A model generated the notes under the pieces. That model made no database searches and had not been told where the DNA came from. It was given only the letters and a program-made list of their open reading frames with translations. This document shows, in pieces, positions 21,649-34,100 of a stretch of 64,000 nucleotides of DNA (the stretch's first letter is position 1; the number at the start of each line of letters is the position of its first letter). This DNA is from Monarcha castaneiventris obscurior. Lineage: Eukaryota; Chordata; Aves; Passeriformes; Monarchidae. The stretch is from contig JAMPIT010000435.1 in the NCBI GenBank assembly GCA_026261815.1, positions 124,001 to 188,000 on the forward strand, written 5' to 3'. The translations under genes and the position numbers were made by a program.

Positions 21649-24600
21649 AAACTCTAAAAGCTGAGGTCATCCAGCCTAAGGGGGGAAAGAAACTCATGTG
21701 GTGTTCCAACTGAATTAACAAATTTGGTTAAATTTTTGTTGCTCATAATAATCAATACTTTTAATTTAGGAGCTCCTAATAGTTCAGATAGGAACTGTGT
21801 TGGTGTTATCTCCAAACTGTGGATAAACTAAAATCTGTTCTTGGTAACTTAGAAATTTTTCCTATAAATTATTCATCCAGATTGTGTGAACACAAAAAGT
21901 CATCCAAATAATTAATTCCCTTTGTTCAGGTTGGTTTACTCATCACCATATTTTAATGACATTAGAAGTGTTGTTTTTTCATGTTTTTCATTTATTCCAA
22001 CTGATGTGAGTGCAAAAGAAAATTAGTAGTGTTTTGTGTTTCCTCTTTTGGATTTGTAGTTGTTTGGTGGAGATGTAGTGGGATGCCCCTGTCCGGTACA
22101 GCCCAGTGCTGGGCTTTTATTTAAAAAAGAAAAAGTCAACAACCAAGATCAAAAGAGCAGAAATATCAGACTTTATGAAGTCTATATTCCAAGCTGTTTT
22201 TGAATCAGTGTACATGTAGGGTGACAGAATTACATTAGCATATTACCCAAAATGTAGGCTTTCTATTTTTCAATTTTAGATAAATAAAAAAGATAAAATC
22301 TTTGTATGCTACCACCTGTTTTTCTGCAGGATAACTTAGGGAAGGATTGAGGAACTATCAAAAGCAAACTGGAAAAGCACAATCCATTTTGTGCAAAACA
22401 GTCTTGTGCCTGGACTTTTTGATCCATACACTGGTCTCAGTGCCCTGATACTGACATTGGCTTGTTCTTGGGGCTTTTTTTTGCCTTCTCATTGTTAAAC
22501 CCAAAAGATCTGTTTCCTTTCATGCTGGAGTGAAAGAGTGTGACAGCTGAACTGTTGTGAAAAAATGAGATGGGAAAACAGATAGGATGTATATAAATGT
22601 ATAATTTCACTTCAGGGAGCAAATGTCACTTACATCTCTACTCGAGTTAGTTACAGAAACTAATATATATTAATGTAAGACTGCTGCCCGTTGAAAGAAA
22701 TGTTATTATAGGGCAGGTTTGGACATGTGCGTGTCTGGAATCCTTAATGCACGCACAGCAGATAGCAAACCCAGCGTTTTCCAGGACACATTTTGGAGGA
22801 TGTGCAAGGGCAGGGTGGTGCCTGTCTGTTCCCCTGGTGACTGTAAGGCAGGAGTGGGACCCTGCTCCTCTGCAAACGCAACCGAGAGCCCCCCATCTTC
22901 TCCAGTTTCCCTGCAGCACCCCCTTAGGACACCTCAAACCCAGGGACTCAGCAGTCTGCCTTTCCTGGCACATCACTGTGGCAGATCACTGTCTGGGAGT
23001 CCAAGGACAAGATGTGCATGTAGACCAGTGAAGTGTTTAGTATTCAAGGAGGCACTAAGTGAAGCTTCTGGCTCTTTACTGTATTTCAGGGAAACACTTT
23101 TAAATCTGCACTGGGGAAGGTGGCACTGAGGGGGTATCTCTTTTAGATGGTAATAAAGTCAGAAGTTTTGGTATTGACAAGATTCAGCTGTGTTTACTGT
23201 CCTTTTCAAGTGCTGTGCAGAACAGATCAGTGACATCAGCAATACTGGCTGAGGTTTCTGTCAGTCTTTGTCTCTAGTCTCTATGATGGCATGCACTGCA
23301 GTCAAAAACACACACACAAAATACTGAATTTTTCTAAACTTGAAAATAAATTTTGTAGCACATTCTTCAGTCAAAGGTAATGTGGACTTTTCAGCATCCA
23401 AACTTGAAGTTTTTCTTTTTTTCCCTTTTGCTTAAATGCAGGCAGCAGCAACATTGGAGCTACACTTCCTTTTTTTCACGTACTGAATGTGCTTCTCTTG
23501 TCAGACCAGCAATTCTCATTCAGCTGTAATAGCATCTTTAAAAATGAGATTATTAACTGAGATAATAACACTGGTGACCAAGAAAGGGGGAAGGAGGATT
23601 TGCGAGTTAAAAAGAATTGGTTTTAACTATAGACAAATGTACATTGTCAGGAAATTTTTGTATTCAACCCAGTAGTGATTGTGAAGGTTATTTCAAATTC
23701 AACAGCAAGTCAACACTGATAGTCAAATCTCTAAATAAGTTGGAAGGAAGTCAGAGATACCATGCTTGCTGATTATTTTAAACTCATCCATAAATAAAAC
23801 CTAATGCTTCCTTTCAGCTATGGTATTTACATCTCTCCTGTTGGGTATAAATTAAAGTCACCAAATCCCTCCCTGAGCCTAAGTGAGCTCGTGCCTTTGT
23901 AACATGCTAAAATAGCCGTCTCTAATATTTTTAGGGCTGTTACTCCTAATGGATGTGGACTTTACATTATTTTCTTCCGTGGCCGAGTGTGTTTCCATTT
24001 GTGTAAAACAACTGCATTGTTATATGGCTCAGTTGTTTCCCTGTCCTAAGTGGAAGAGGAATAATAATAATAAAAAAGTGTCAGTTTTAATCAATATCAT
24101 CAGACATTATGGGAATTGAATTCCACCTTGCTGCTAATATATTAGGTATATTCTGCTTTATCTTCTTTTGCAGAATTGATTTGCCACTATTCAGTTCCCT
24201 TGGCTGTTGTCATGCAAATTGTGCCATTTCTCCCCCATTGACTGCACAAACTGAGATTAGACTTGAAAATCGAGTCTCACTGACCAGCTGCTGCGATATT
24301 TTTCATTTGATTTCTCCTTCCTTGCCTTCCCAGTCCCCTTCCCTTGTGTTCCCCACCTTGGCTGGCAAGGCGCTGATAATGCTGTCTCCGGGGAGCGGGG
24401 TGGGAATTGCTTGCCTCCAGCTGGGACTGAAGCCTGTGAGCAAGCCTGGGATGTGCTGCTCTTTTTAAGCAGCTCTTTCTCATGGCCCTCAGAAGTTGGA
24501 GGGAAGAAGGGAAGAGAAAGTATGAATTTTTTCGCACTGCAGATGGGTGTAGAGGATATGTAGTCCAGGGAGTGAGGTGTGGGTTTTGTTTTGTCTCTGC

Positions 24601-24699
24601 CCATGGACATGGAGTGAGGGCTTGGGGAAGAGCTTGCTGTCTTCCCTGTATGACCTGGCACGTCAGGAGGATCATTTTAAATCAGATATAAATTGGAGT
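21649..24699. other. 3 kb of non-coding DNA, no gene seen
   Basis: Unique sequence with GC-richer patches near 22750-23030 and 24300-24620. These are open in two or more frames on both strands with no recognisable protein. There is a short CA tract near 23307-23318 and an ATA tract at 24059-24073. The octamer word ATGCAAAT occurs at about 24211. Confidence 0.5.
24059..24073. repeat. Short ATA trinucleotide repeat
   Basis: About four to five AATA/ATA units followed by an A-run. A simple repeat. Confidence 0.65.
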
Positions 24700-24840
24700 T
24701 CTGGATGCTCCATCCCTGGAACGGTTCAAGGCCACTCCAGAAGCGTGGAGCAACCTGGGATGGTTGAAGGTGCCCTGCCCATGGCAGAGGTTAGAACGAG
24801 ATGATCTTTGAGGTCCCTTCCAACCCAAACCACTCTGAGT
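24700..24840 (+). mobile_element. CR1 LINE, 5'-truncated 3' end
   Basis: The order of words is that of the CR1 3' region: CCATCCCTGGAACGGTTCAA, CCTGGGATGGTTGAAGGTG, CCCATGGCAGAGG, GATGATCTTTGAGGTCCCTT and CCAACCCAAACCACTCTG. Only the last 140 bp or so survive, which is typical of CR1 copies truncated during reverse transcription. No coding sequence remains. Confidence 0.88.
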
Positions 24841-27800
24841 CCAATTTAAGACAGGGATAGCAGAATGCAAAAGAATGCAACAGGGTCTGTGCTTATAAGC
24901 TTTATTGTATTTTGTCTGCTTTGCTGATGTCAGTGGTTAATGTCAGGGTTCTTGCCTTGCGCTTGCTGGATAAATAAAATATTTGGTAGATAAAATACTT
25001 GGCCTAGGAGCAGTTATTACCACAGACTGAGTTTGCCATGATCTAAGCTTTCCTCAGCTCCCAAAGGCAGAGGTCAGTGATTTAGTGGCACGTGATGTTA
25101 GATCTTGTTTCCAACACTAGAGGCTGGGGAAGGGAGGAAAACCAGGTGGGTTTCTTTAGTTATATGCATGTTATTGAGTCTGTAAGAAAAATGTTAGAAA
25201 GAACTAACTTGAGGAAAGGAGGAGGGAGAAAGAGAAATTTTAAAAGAAAAGAAACCCAACAAGTAGGTGAGCAAGTAGGATGGAACTTTGTGTGCTGTTG
25301 GGAGATTTTCACCTTAGCTGTGTTTTGGTCTCTTACTCTAATACCTGAACACTATAGAACCCTTTGTGTATTTATCTTCAGTGTTTCTGCAAGATGGGGA
25401 AGATACCTTAAAAAAAACCCTGACTACAGAGGGACACAAGAGCTATGTGATCTGAGGCCGATTATTTGCTTTTCCCAAAAATAAATTCAAATATTCTAGG
25501 CCTGTAGTGATTCTAGACTTAAATATATTTATTTTAATATCAAGTCCTAGTGGAAGCATCCACAATTGCTGGGTGCAGGGGCTGGAAACAGGTCTTTGCT
25601 TCCCTTCTTGTATCTCTCCTTCTGCATCCCAGGTGAACTGGGATTCCTCTGGCAATGCACTGACTCAGATTTGATGGAGAGCTGCAGTCAGACCTGGTGT
25701 TTACTCTGCTGATGCCTCATGCCACCCATTTTAGCAATAGCTACTAGAGGAGTTAGGGTCTTACCTTAAATACTCTTCATCAACATGGTCCCTGCCTCGG
25801 TACTTTGCTGCCTTGCACTACCTGATTTTAGCCTTGAATATCTGTAGCCTCAAAATTCAGCTAAAGTTCAAAACAATATTTTTGACATTCTGTACTTCTA
25901 TTGCATAGCTATCAGCATGCCCAGTATATGAGTTTGGATTAACTTTATAGGAATATCTTGAAGATTTTGTTTTCGCTTGTGAAAACATTTCAGATAGGAA
26001 CACATTTGAGATCTAATATTAAATTTCATAGAAAGTTTTCCTGAAAGGCTCTTAATAATGGGTTTCTTTGTAAATTAAGAGAAAATGTACTCAGTACCTA
26101 CATAGTAAATACTGGAGTATAGATAGGAGGAGAGTATTTTTTTCTTGAATTAAAAATAGGTTGGATCTCTGCATAAAGTATGATATAATTAATTCTCACT
26201 GATGGCAGACAAACCTATGTGTGTTTCAAAATAGACAATACTATATTTAATGAGTTATTATTGTATATCCACTTCTAGGTAAGTGTTGTGTCCTTTGACT
26301 TAATTTTGGGTTCTCTCCCAGCAAATAGGTACCTGTGGTGCCACACCCAGATCAAATGAATGAGCAAGTCTTTGTGGGTGTGGGCTGTGCAAACTCCTGT
26401 GGCCCAGCAGGAAGGAGTGGCCTTGACCTGGGGAGACTGATGCCCTGCTTGCAGCATCTGCAACTACTTGGTTTAAAAAAACCTGGACTCTTGTCAGTGT
26501 TAGGCCAGTGTTTATTTACCCTTCGTTCTCCCCAGGAAAGGGTCACCCTGTGGGTGTTGAAAGCAAAGTGACTGGCACCGTCCTCTTGCCTGGACTCTCC
26601 ATTCCCGAATTAACAGTCCAGAAGTTGCTTTTCACTTAGAAGATGCTCATTCAGGTTTCTAGGCAACCGAGCCCATTTTCACTTCCCCCCACTGAGAGAT
26701 AAGAGCTGACTCCTCATGCAGGGAGGCAAGACCATGACGGATTTCGGCAGCCTTTAATTGGAGCTGAAGAATAAAATGTAGCCCTTCAATGTCAGGGCAA
26801 GTCAGCTCTTAAGAAAAAATAAAAAACCTCCCCAAACTGATGAACAACAAAAAAACCAAGCCAGCACAGGTCTGGGAGTGATGAGGAGCAAACTGCTGCT
26901 GTTAATTAAGGAGTGATAAGAGGTATCTGCAGGACTGGTGGCTGCAAGCAGGAGCCATGTTCAGCCTTACTGAGAAGGGCTGTCATGTCTTAGTCCAGGT
27001 GTCCAAAGCAGGTTGGAAGGGAGGGATTTTTTCCAGCTGGCCTCTTCTCAGCTGATCCCTGGATCAAACAAAGGTGGCTTTCCTCCCTGTCCCCATAGTC
27101 CAGTGGCCAACTACTGGTGCTCCCTCATTTCTTATCCACCCATGCAGAAGATACTAAGACATGGCCTGCCACGGCATCACAAATCAAACTACAACTTGAT
27201 TATGGCAGCATGAAAGAAGCTCTTGAGAAGACCTGGACATCTCACAGCAGCATTTGGGCAGAGGCGTGATAGATGTTTAAGCAGCTTCAAATAGTCATGT
27301 TTGGAAGAAGAGATTTGGCACTGTCCCTTCCTTAGGGAGTTTTGCTGGCCAAATGGTTACTGTAATGGATGTTGGAGGTGTTAGCAATTGTACTCTTGGG
27401 GATGTTAAGGCAGTTCAACACTTACTGAAGTTTTTTACTGTGTTGGACTCTGTTCTAGGTATTGATACTGCACCCCTAATTCCCATTAACCGGAGAATTC
27501 CATTCTGATATCATGGTCTTTGTACTTGTCTCAAATCGTGCAAATTCTGCACAAAGTGAAGGGAAACTGGACTGGTTCTCTGGCCTGCCTCCTACCCAGT
27601 GATTGTGCCTGGGTTAATGAATTTATAATCTCAAGTAGTAGCTGTGTATGTTTAGTTAATGTCCTGCATATTTTATAAATCCTTCCTTAACAAGGAATTA
27701 TTTTATCCATGCCAACTGCTGTGTAATACAGCTGCGGCGGTGACAGATACTGGCTAGCAGACAGATTTTTCTTTTTAGGTTTTTTTTTTTTTGGAAGTGC

Positions 27801-29582
27801 AGTGACCTGCAGGGCTGCTGCATGGGGAGAGCAGATGAGCTGCTGCCGCAGGTGCAGGTGGCTCTGCTGCTTTAACTCTTCCCCAGCAGCTCTCGCTGGT
27901 GGATTAAAGACTCCTTATTCTGTGGCTTCTGTAATCTGGAAGACAAAGAGGGATGGATGCTGTTAGGGGCAGGGGTTTTGTTGTTCTCTCTGGGCTTGTG
28001 TTTGTCCTGCTTTATTGACATATTGGTATTCATTTAATGTCTTAGAGAGCCTAAATTGAGGGCAGAGGGTTAAATGTTATCACAAATTGTAGCTGTGTTC
28101 CAGTATTCATCACCCTTCTGAGGTCCTCCTCCACCCTCCCTCTGCAGCTCCTGCCTCCCTTTGCTAGTACTCCTGTGGATGGTGGGTTTATTTCCCTGGA
28201 CTGAAAGTACTTCCCTCTAATTAGAAAACTGTGTTTTGGGTGTTGTCTGAAATATATGGTTTAAATTCATTTTGGAACTGCGAGAAGCAAGACACAAATA
28301 GCTGGAAATAGCATTAACATTAATTTAGTGTATTTGTAAGTCTTGCACCTGCAGTCACAGGAATTGTGGCTGATATTCTTGAGTAATTGAAATTTTATTG
28401 ACAGGGGTTTTAGCTATTGCACCTCCTGGAATTAGGTCAGCTATCTTTTTTTGTGTATCCCCATATATTTGTGTTTGATGCTGTGTTGCCAGTTTAATTG
28501 GCAAAACATTCCCAGGAACATAAGCTATCTGTTAGAAAAGTCATTTGTTGGTGTTTTTTCTTGAATTTAATGTGAACTATGTCATAGTTTTTGAGTCTAA
28601 ACAAAGCCTTTTTTCCCCTCTATCAGTTAATATTTCATTATGATTCTGTTTAAAAAATATTTTCTTGTTTTAGCTTTAGCCCCTAACCTTTATTTAAACT
28701 TGAAACGCCTACATAACTTTTTTTACAAAGGACACATTGAATAACCTAGTGAAAAGCACTGAATCTGATACAGTAATTGTATTTAAATAAGATCTTAAAT
28801 ACAAAATACTCTTGTTAGCAGAGACAGAGAAGCCTATTAGTCTATTTGAATTTTCTCAGCAGGAAAGCAAATGGAGTTAGGAAGTGGATTGTGTCGAAAG
28901 ACTAGTAGACAAAAATGGTCAATTAAATGCTATGTGTGGGAATTTCTTTTTACTTAAAAGTTTTGTGGATAAGTTGTTTTATTTCACTACAAAAATGGAA
29001 AAAAAGCAATGCAGGGGGAACCAGTTTGAGATAGCTCGATATTTAAAATGCAGCATCTGACATGCAAGATCAGACTCCATGAATAAATAATTCTCTTGTA
29101 TTTCCATACAGTGTTATACTGTTGTCAGTGTTTTTGATATTAGGTGTTAAATGAACTTGAAATTGTCTTTTTGGTGGCAGTTGAAGTGATTTTTCAGATT
29201 TGTCTTTCAGATTGGTAGGTTTAATTATTTATACTTCCATCTCCGGCGTGTGTACTAAATCATTATGACGATGGAGCTCTTGCCTTCCAATACTATTTTA
29301 TTAATCTTACAGTAAGAACTCATGAAGTGTGACTTATTGAGATGCGAAACTTAATAAATAGCCCTAATGGCTTGTGTCTGGAGTTGTGGATGGATGTCAG
29401 CCCAAGATCCTCCACTGAATGCAAAGTTTGCAGAAAAAGGCAGACTGCTGGGATTTGTAGCAGATATGTGGAAAGGAGGGTTAAAAAATATGCACCCATA
29501 ACTCTATGACACAAATTATTGATTTCTGGGCATTGCAGCATTCTCATTGATGGTGTTTGTTTGCAGTAAAGATCTATAAAAT
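24841..29582. other. 4.7 kb of non-coding DNA, no gene seen
   Basis: Unique sequence with purine-rich DNA near 25100-25260 (long GGAGG/GAAAG runs on the plus strand) and a T-run at 27779-27791. Open frames such as 25092-25484 and 26335-26571 lack recognisable domains or splice context. The stretch 26650-26770 is free of repeats and could be conserved non-coding DNA, but nothing in it identifies a function. Confidence 0.5.
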
Positions 29583-29810
29583 GAAAGAGGGCAGGTTTAG
29601 ATTGGAAATTAGGAAGGAATTCTTTACTGCAAAGGTGGTGAGGCCCTGACACAGGTTGCCCAGAGAACCCCCATCCCTGGAAGTGTTCAAAGCCAGATTA
29701 AATGGGGCTTGGGTAAATCTGGTCTAGGGGAACCAGGGAGCTGAAACTGAATGGTCTTTAAGGTCCCTTCTGACCGAAATCAATCTGTGATTCTGTGAAC
29801 TGTGATTCTG
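29583..29810 (+). mobile_element. CR1 LINE, 5'-truncated 3' end with duplicated tail
   Basis: It starts in the CR1 word GAGGGCAGGTTTAGATTGGA and continues through TTAGGAAGGAATTCTTTACT, CACAGGTTGCCCAGAGAACC and ATGGTCTTTAAGGTCCCTTC. It ends with repeated TGTGATTCTG units, the CR1 3' tail microsatellite. It is a non-coding 3' UTR copy of about 230 bp. Confidence 0.9.
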
Positions 29811-30206
29811 GTGGCACCCAGGTGAAGGCTGGAAAGGTTTCAGCTTCCTGTCAGCACCTGGACCAGCTGGCTTCTCTTTTTCCCAACATCCAGCTCTTGG
29901 TTACTTGATTGACTTCTGCAGGAATTTTCCACATCTGCGAGTTAAACAAGATCGAACAGTTGTGCTGCAAAATGTCTATGAAATGGAATTGCAATTTTAT
30001 GCCAGTCTAACATGTATATACAGTCATGGTGAAAACTGCTTATTCTTTCAGTTTCTCTCCTCTGCAAAAGATGCAGCTCTCCCAGTGCCTGTTTTGTTGT
30101 GTAAATTCAGCATAAATCAGGCTACTGACCTTGCTGTTCATGATGTGTGTATGTGTAGGCATTTTGCTTGATCATTTACATGTGTGTGTATGTGCATGGC
30201 CAAGTA
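29811..30206. other. Spacer between two CR1 fragments
   Basis: About 400 bp between the CR1 3' end at 29583-29810 and the CR1 ORF2 piece that follows. It includes a short open frame (29905-30171) with no recognisable product and a TG-rich stretch near 30180-30192. No gene seen. Confidence 0.45.
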
Positions 30207-30472
30207 GGGACCTGCTGGTCAAACTAAAGGGAAAGAAGCAAATTCAAAGTGGAAACTGGGAAGTTTCTTCCCAGTGGACCTGGGAAGAGCACAGAGACAA
30301 AGTGTAGTTGTGGTGGGGGGGGGCAGTGAGGAAGGCCAAGGTGGAGCTGGAACTGAATCTGGCAAGGAATGCCAAGAATAACAGGAACAGCTTCTATAGG
30401 TTTGTTCATCAGAAAAGGAAGGTCAAAGAAGGTGAACCCCCCTTGATAAACACTACTGAAAACTGGTAACAA
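30207..30472 (+). mobile_element. CR1 LINE ORF2 coding fragment
   Basis: This piece comes from inside the CR1 polyprotein gene and not from the usual 3' tail. In the frame running from about 30325 to 30468 the plus strand reads VRKAKVELELNLARN, KNNRNSFYRFVHQKRK and EPPLINTTENW. This corresponds to the ORF2 linker region that I place between the endonuclease and reverse transcriptase domains, where intact copies have a similar LNLARDVKGNKKGFYKYI-like run. Upstream the match is weaker and contains a G-run (30315-30323) and frame breaks. The fragment stops abruptly at about 30472. It is a dead fragment with an unusual internal breakpoint and is separate from the CR1 3' end 400 bp upstream. Confidence 0.8.
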
Positions 30473-33400
30473 CACTTGCATCCATTTGTATCTTCTGTTT
30501 GAACCTTTTCACATTCCTTGGTCATAGCTATTAAATTCAGGGAATTGGAGGTAATTTCCTTATTCTTCCCCTCTTAAAGTAAAGAGAGTGGAATAAAAAC
30601 TGAGACAGGGTTTGTTGTATTTTATCCCCTTCCTTAAGTTTTTTTTTTTTTTTGCTTGAGTTGTGGTAAATACACATTGGTGCTTTGCTGTTTCAGATCT
30701 CAGATCCGCTTTTCAAAGCTTGGCCTGAAGGGAAGCACCAAGTACAATTCTCATACACTTGCTGCTGCTAGTGACAAGATTGGCAGCAAGCCTTCAGCAA
30801 ATCACTCGTTTTTATTTACACCTACAACTACCTGCCGTTGTGGGGAAAGAATGTATGCTGTGTTTCTTTCTTGTGGGATTCATGTCACTTTCATAAGAGT
30901 GCAGTCTTAAAGGCAGTGACCAAAAAATGAAAGTTTGTACTTTCTCTTGCCATTTTATTAGTGTTGGGGGAATTTTGCTTTCAGCATCTATTATTCCTCA
31001 GTTTTCCCTGGCTTGACTAGGTAGGGGGTGATAATTTGAGGCTTTTCTTCTTTCAGCGAAAAGCTGGGCTATATTCTCTGCTCACATGATGCAAATATCC
31101 TTTTTTTTCTTTCTTTGGGCAGAGAAAAGCGAGTGGGTTGGTAACACAATGCATTCAGCAAAGAGACTGCAAATCCTATCTGCACACAATGATAAAACAT
31201 ATCCCTGAAAATGTAAATTAGCCTGCTTAGTCTCTAAGCTAATTTTCATGTGTATAGTGGAAACAAAAACATAAGAAGGAAAGATGTAGCTGTTTAACCA
31301 GATTATCTTTAAAAAGTGACAGAGATAGATGCTGGCTAATAGCCATCTCCTGGTGAAATGTCTGCCTTACAAAGCAGTTAAGGCCTTTCCTTCTCAGAAC
31401 TGCACCATACTTTGTAATCAGGGAAAGACAAAGAGTTTAATTCTGTTTTGTTATGTGGTGATAAACTGGACTGCCTGATTAAGCCACCCTGGTCTTCAGA
31501 TGCCTCCAGGGGCCGTGTGGCTGCTTGAATAGGAGCTGCAAGAGGGCTCACTGAGTCAGGACCTCCAATTATGGTTGTGTTAACAAAGGTTATGATTGAC
31601 TGCTCTTCTTTTTGGGCACTAATTTCTCTTCATTCGCTTCTAATCAAAGTATTTCTAGATATTTTGAATTTGAAAAGGAACTAAGAGTTCACCTTGGCTG
31701 CAGGCTTTGGGATGAGTCTGATCTATTCTGGACTGACTCCAGTGAGTATTTGGGCACTGCTGTAGTGGGGAACAGCCTTCCTCTACTTTGGCTGCCTCCT
31801 TACAGAGACTTCACTGTCCTGAGTGAACAAACTTCCTGTATACAGTATATATTCATAACTTTTTAACACAACTGAACGGTTTTTAGGTAATCAGATAGTT
31901 AAAATGTATTTTCAGTATCGTATCTGTTCAGATGAATCACAGAATCATTTGGTGATTTGGTAGTTTCTGGATATTCTTGGACTGGTCTAATTTTTGGTCA
32001 TTCCTAATTTGGGTGTCTTCATGTAGTACTGCATGCTAGAATGATAAACGTGGTTAAATTGAAGAAGGGAGTGCAAAACCTCCCCAGAAATTCATACTTT
32101 CAGTCCTCTAATCTGACATAGCTATACCTTGCTAATTTTGACTTGAGCATCCTTACATTGATTTCTATTTTTCCAAATGAAATTGACCCCACTTAACATG
32201 TATTTTTCTGTGTTGTAGCTGATTTTTGAGCTTAAAGTAGGATGAAGGTGTTGGAGAAGTATTCAGAAGTATCACAGAGCAACATTCATACTTACTCTTC
32301 TCTATAATAATGTGAAGGTACTATTAATGTGAAGCTATATGCAAAATATTTCAAATGTTTGCTACATTTTTTCAGTTTTTCCACAGTCTGTAAATTCTGC
32401 TCCTTTCAAGTTATGCATAGTTACACCTTTCTTGCAAAGCAGGCCCTACCTGACTCTAATAATTTCTGTAGATCATGAATTAATGACTCAATACTGCTTC
32501 AAAAAAAAGTCTAAGCTGTACATGTATAGTACCCATATTCATAAACTGGGAAGTGTAATTCTTTCAGCACTTGATAGGCTCTGCTTATAGATTTGCTTAA
32601 AAATAGAAAAATTAATGTACTGGAACAATTTTGAAAGGCCCATAAATAATGAGCTGAGGACCAAAAGCTTGAAACGTGTCTAAGGTTATGTTAATTATGA
32701 TAAATTACTGTTAGAGGTTTGTTAGAAGCCTTTTAGCAACTATTAACCATAATTATTGCACATCAATGAAAGCACGGAGACAACGACTGAAATATCTCAC
32801 CCTGGCTGAAGGTTTATTCATGCAATTTTTGTTGTAACTGTGCCTTAAGTAAGTACATATAAGCTTAGTTCCTGGCTGTGATTTGGCTAATAAACTCTAA
32901 CGAAAGCTTTCTTAATTGACTCAATCTGATCCAGCTGTGTCTTAGATGTAGCGGTAGAGAACGGATAGTCAAAACCTTGCAGCCCCAACACCAAATCCTG
33001 GTGCTATTTCACTCTGATCTCTTGCTGTCTGCTGAGTGTGAACTGAAAGTAGTAGTGTTTTTTGTTTGTCTGGGGTTTTTTAAAGCAGTTCATGTGCATC
33101 TTTCCCTTTGTATGTGGCTGAACAGGACACAGAACCTCTGATTGCAGGGCAAAGCTACAGGATATCAAAACCCAGACCTGGTCCCCACGATTATCGGTGC
33201 TTGGGTTTCTCTCTTAGGAAGGGAGTAAGAGAAATTCGAGAGCTGTGTTTGGTTCCTGGTGCTGCCAGCACACCCTTCAGCCTTTGGAGAGTTCATCTTC
33301 ATTCAGCTGGGATTGAGGGAAATCAGCTTTTCATAGCCAGCTTCATCTTTGCAGAGACTTCCCCTCCCCAAGCTGCTCTATTCTCTTCTTAACTAACGAC

Positions 33401-33939
33401 AAGGCATCAAGCCAGAAACTGCCAGGAAGAAATGTAAGAAAAAAGATTCAGAGCTCATTCTGTTAGTTCATTAATGAACCATAATGCAGTATTGGTAAAA
33501 CACTTTGTCCTCTTCCAGATGAAAAATGTGTCCTAGCAGAAAAAAGAGAAAAAATAAAGGCAGTGTTTTGTGTTGAGAAGTTACAACTAAAAAGCCAGAT
33601 GTTTGATTTTCAGAATTTACCTTTTGGGCTTTTGTTTCTATTAAAATTGATTAGCTTGCTTATCTGAGTTGTGATCCAACCTTTCTCCCGCTGAAAATGA
33701 TGGCAAACTTTTAATTTTTGCTTATAGTGGTGGATTTGCTCTAACAAGCCTTTTTTAAAGATGTCTTCATACTCTGCACATGATTCTCCATCAATGTTAA
33801 TGGGACTTAAATGGGAAATCCCTTGGGAACCCCAGGTTCCAGTGTGTGACTAGATCACCTGTTTGCTCTCCTGTGATATGATGGCATTGCTGACAGTATT
33901 TGGCAGGGTTTTTTTAAAATGAATTCACCACAGGACAAT

Positions 33940-33965
33940 TGCATCCCTTGCTGGCAAGGGATGCA
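33940..33965. repeat. 26-bp near-perfect palindrome
   Basis: The left arm TGCATCCCTTGC (33940-33951) and right arm GCAAGGGATGCA (33954-33965) are exact reverse complements with only two bases between them. This is a cruciform-capable sequence in unique DNA. No known site for a particular protein is recognised. Confidence 0.75.
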
Positions 33966-34082
33966 CTGACCTTAACTGAGTTATTTTGGCCAAAGGAGGG
34001 AGGAGCACGCGGTCACTGAAATGAGAATTTCCTGAATTGTGTTTTGAGTCCCTTATCATCATTATCTCTGCATGTACATGAG

Positions 34083-34100
34083 TGTATATATATATATTTA
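34083..34100. repeat. Short TA dinucleotide tract
   Basis: GTATATATATATATTTA, a simple repeat of about six TA units. Confidence 0.7.

Noticed and set aside
22647..23129. Frames of 136 residues (plus) and 109 residues (minus)
   Set aside because: Both strands are open in the same GC-rich patch, residue composition is odd (many Cys, Ser, Pro), and no family is recognised.
24257..24675. Two overlapping minus-strand frames of 134 and 132 residues
   Set aside because: They overlap in different frames and also face a plus-strand frame. No recognisable product.
31934..31955. CR1-like scrap AATCACAGAATCATTTGG
   Set aside because: Only about 18 bp resemble the CR1 3' end and the match stops at once. 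Too short to call.
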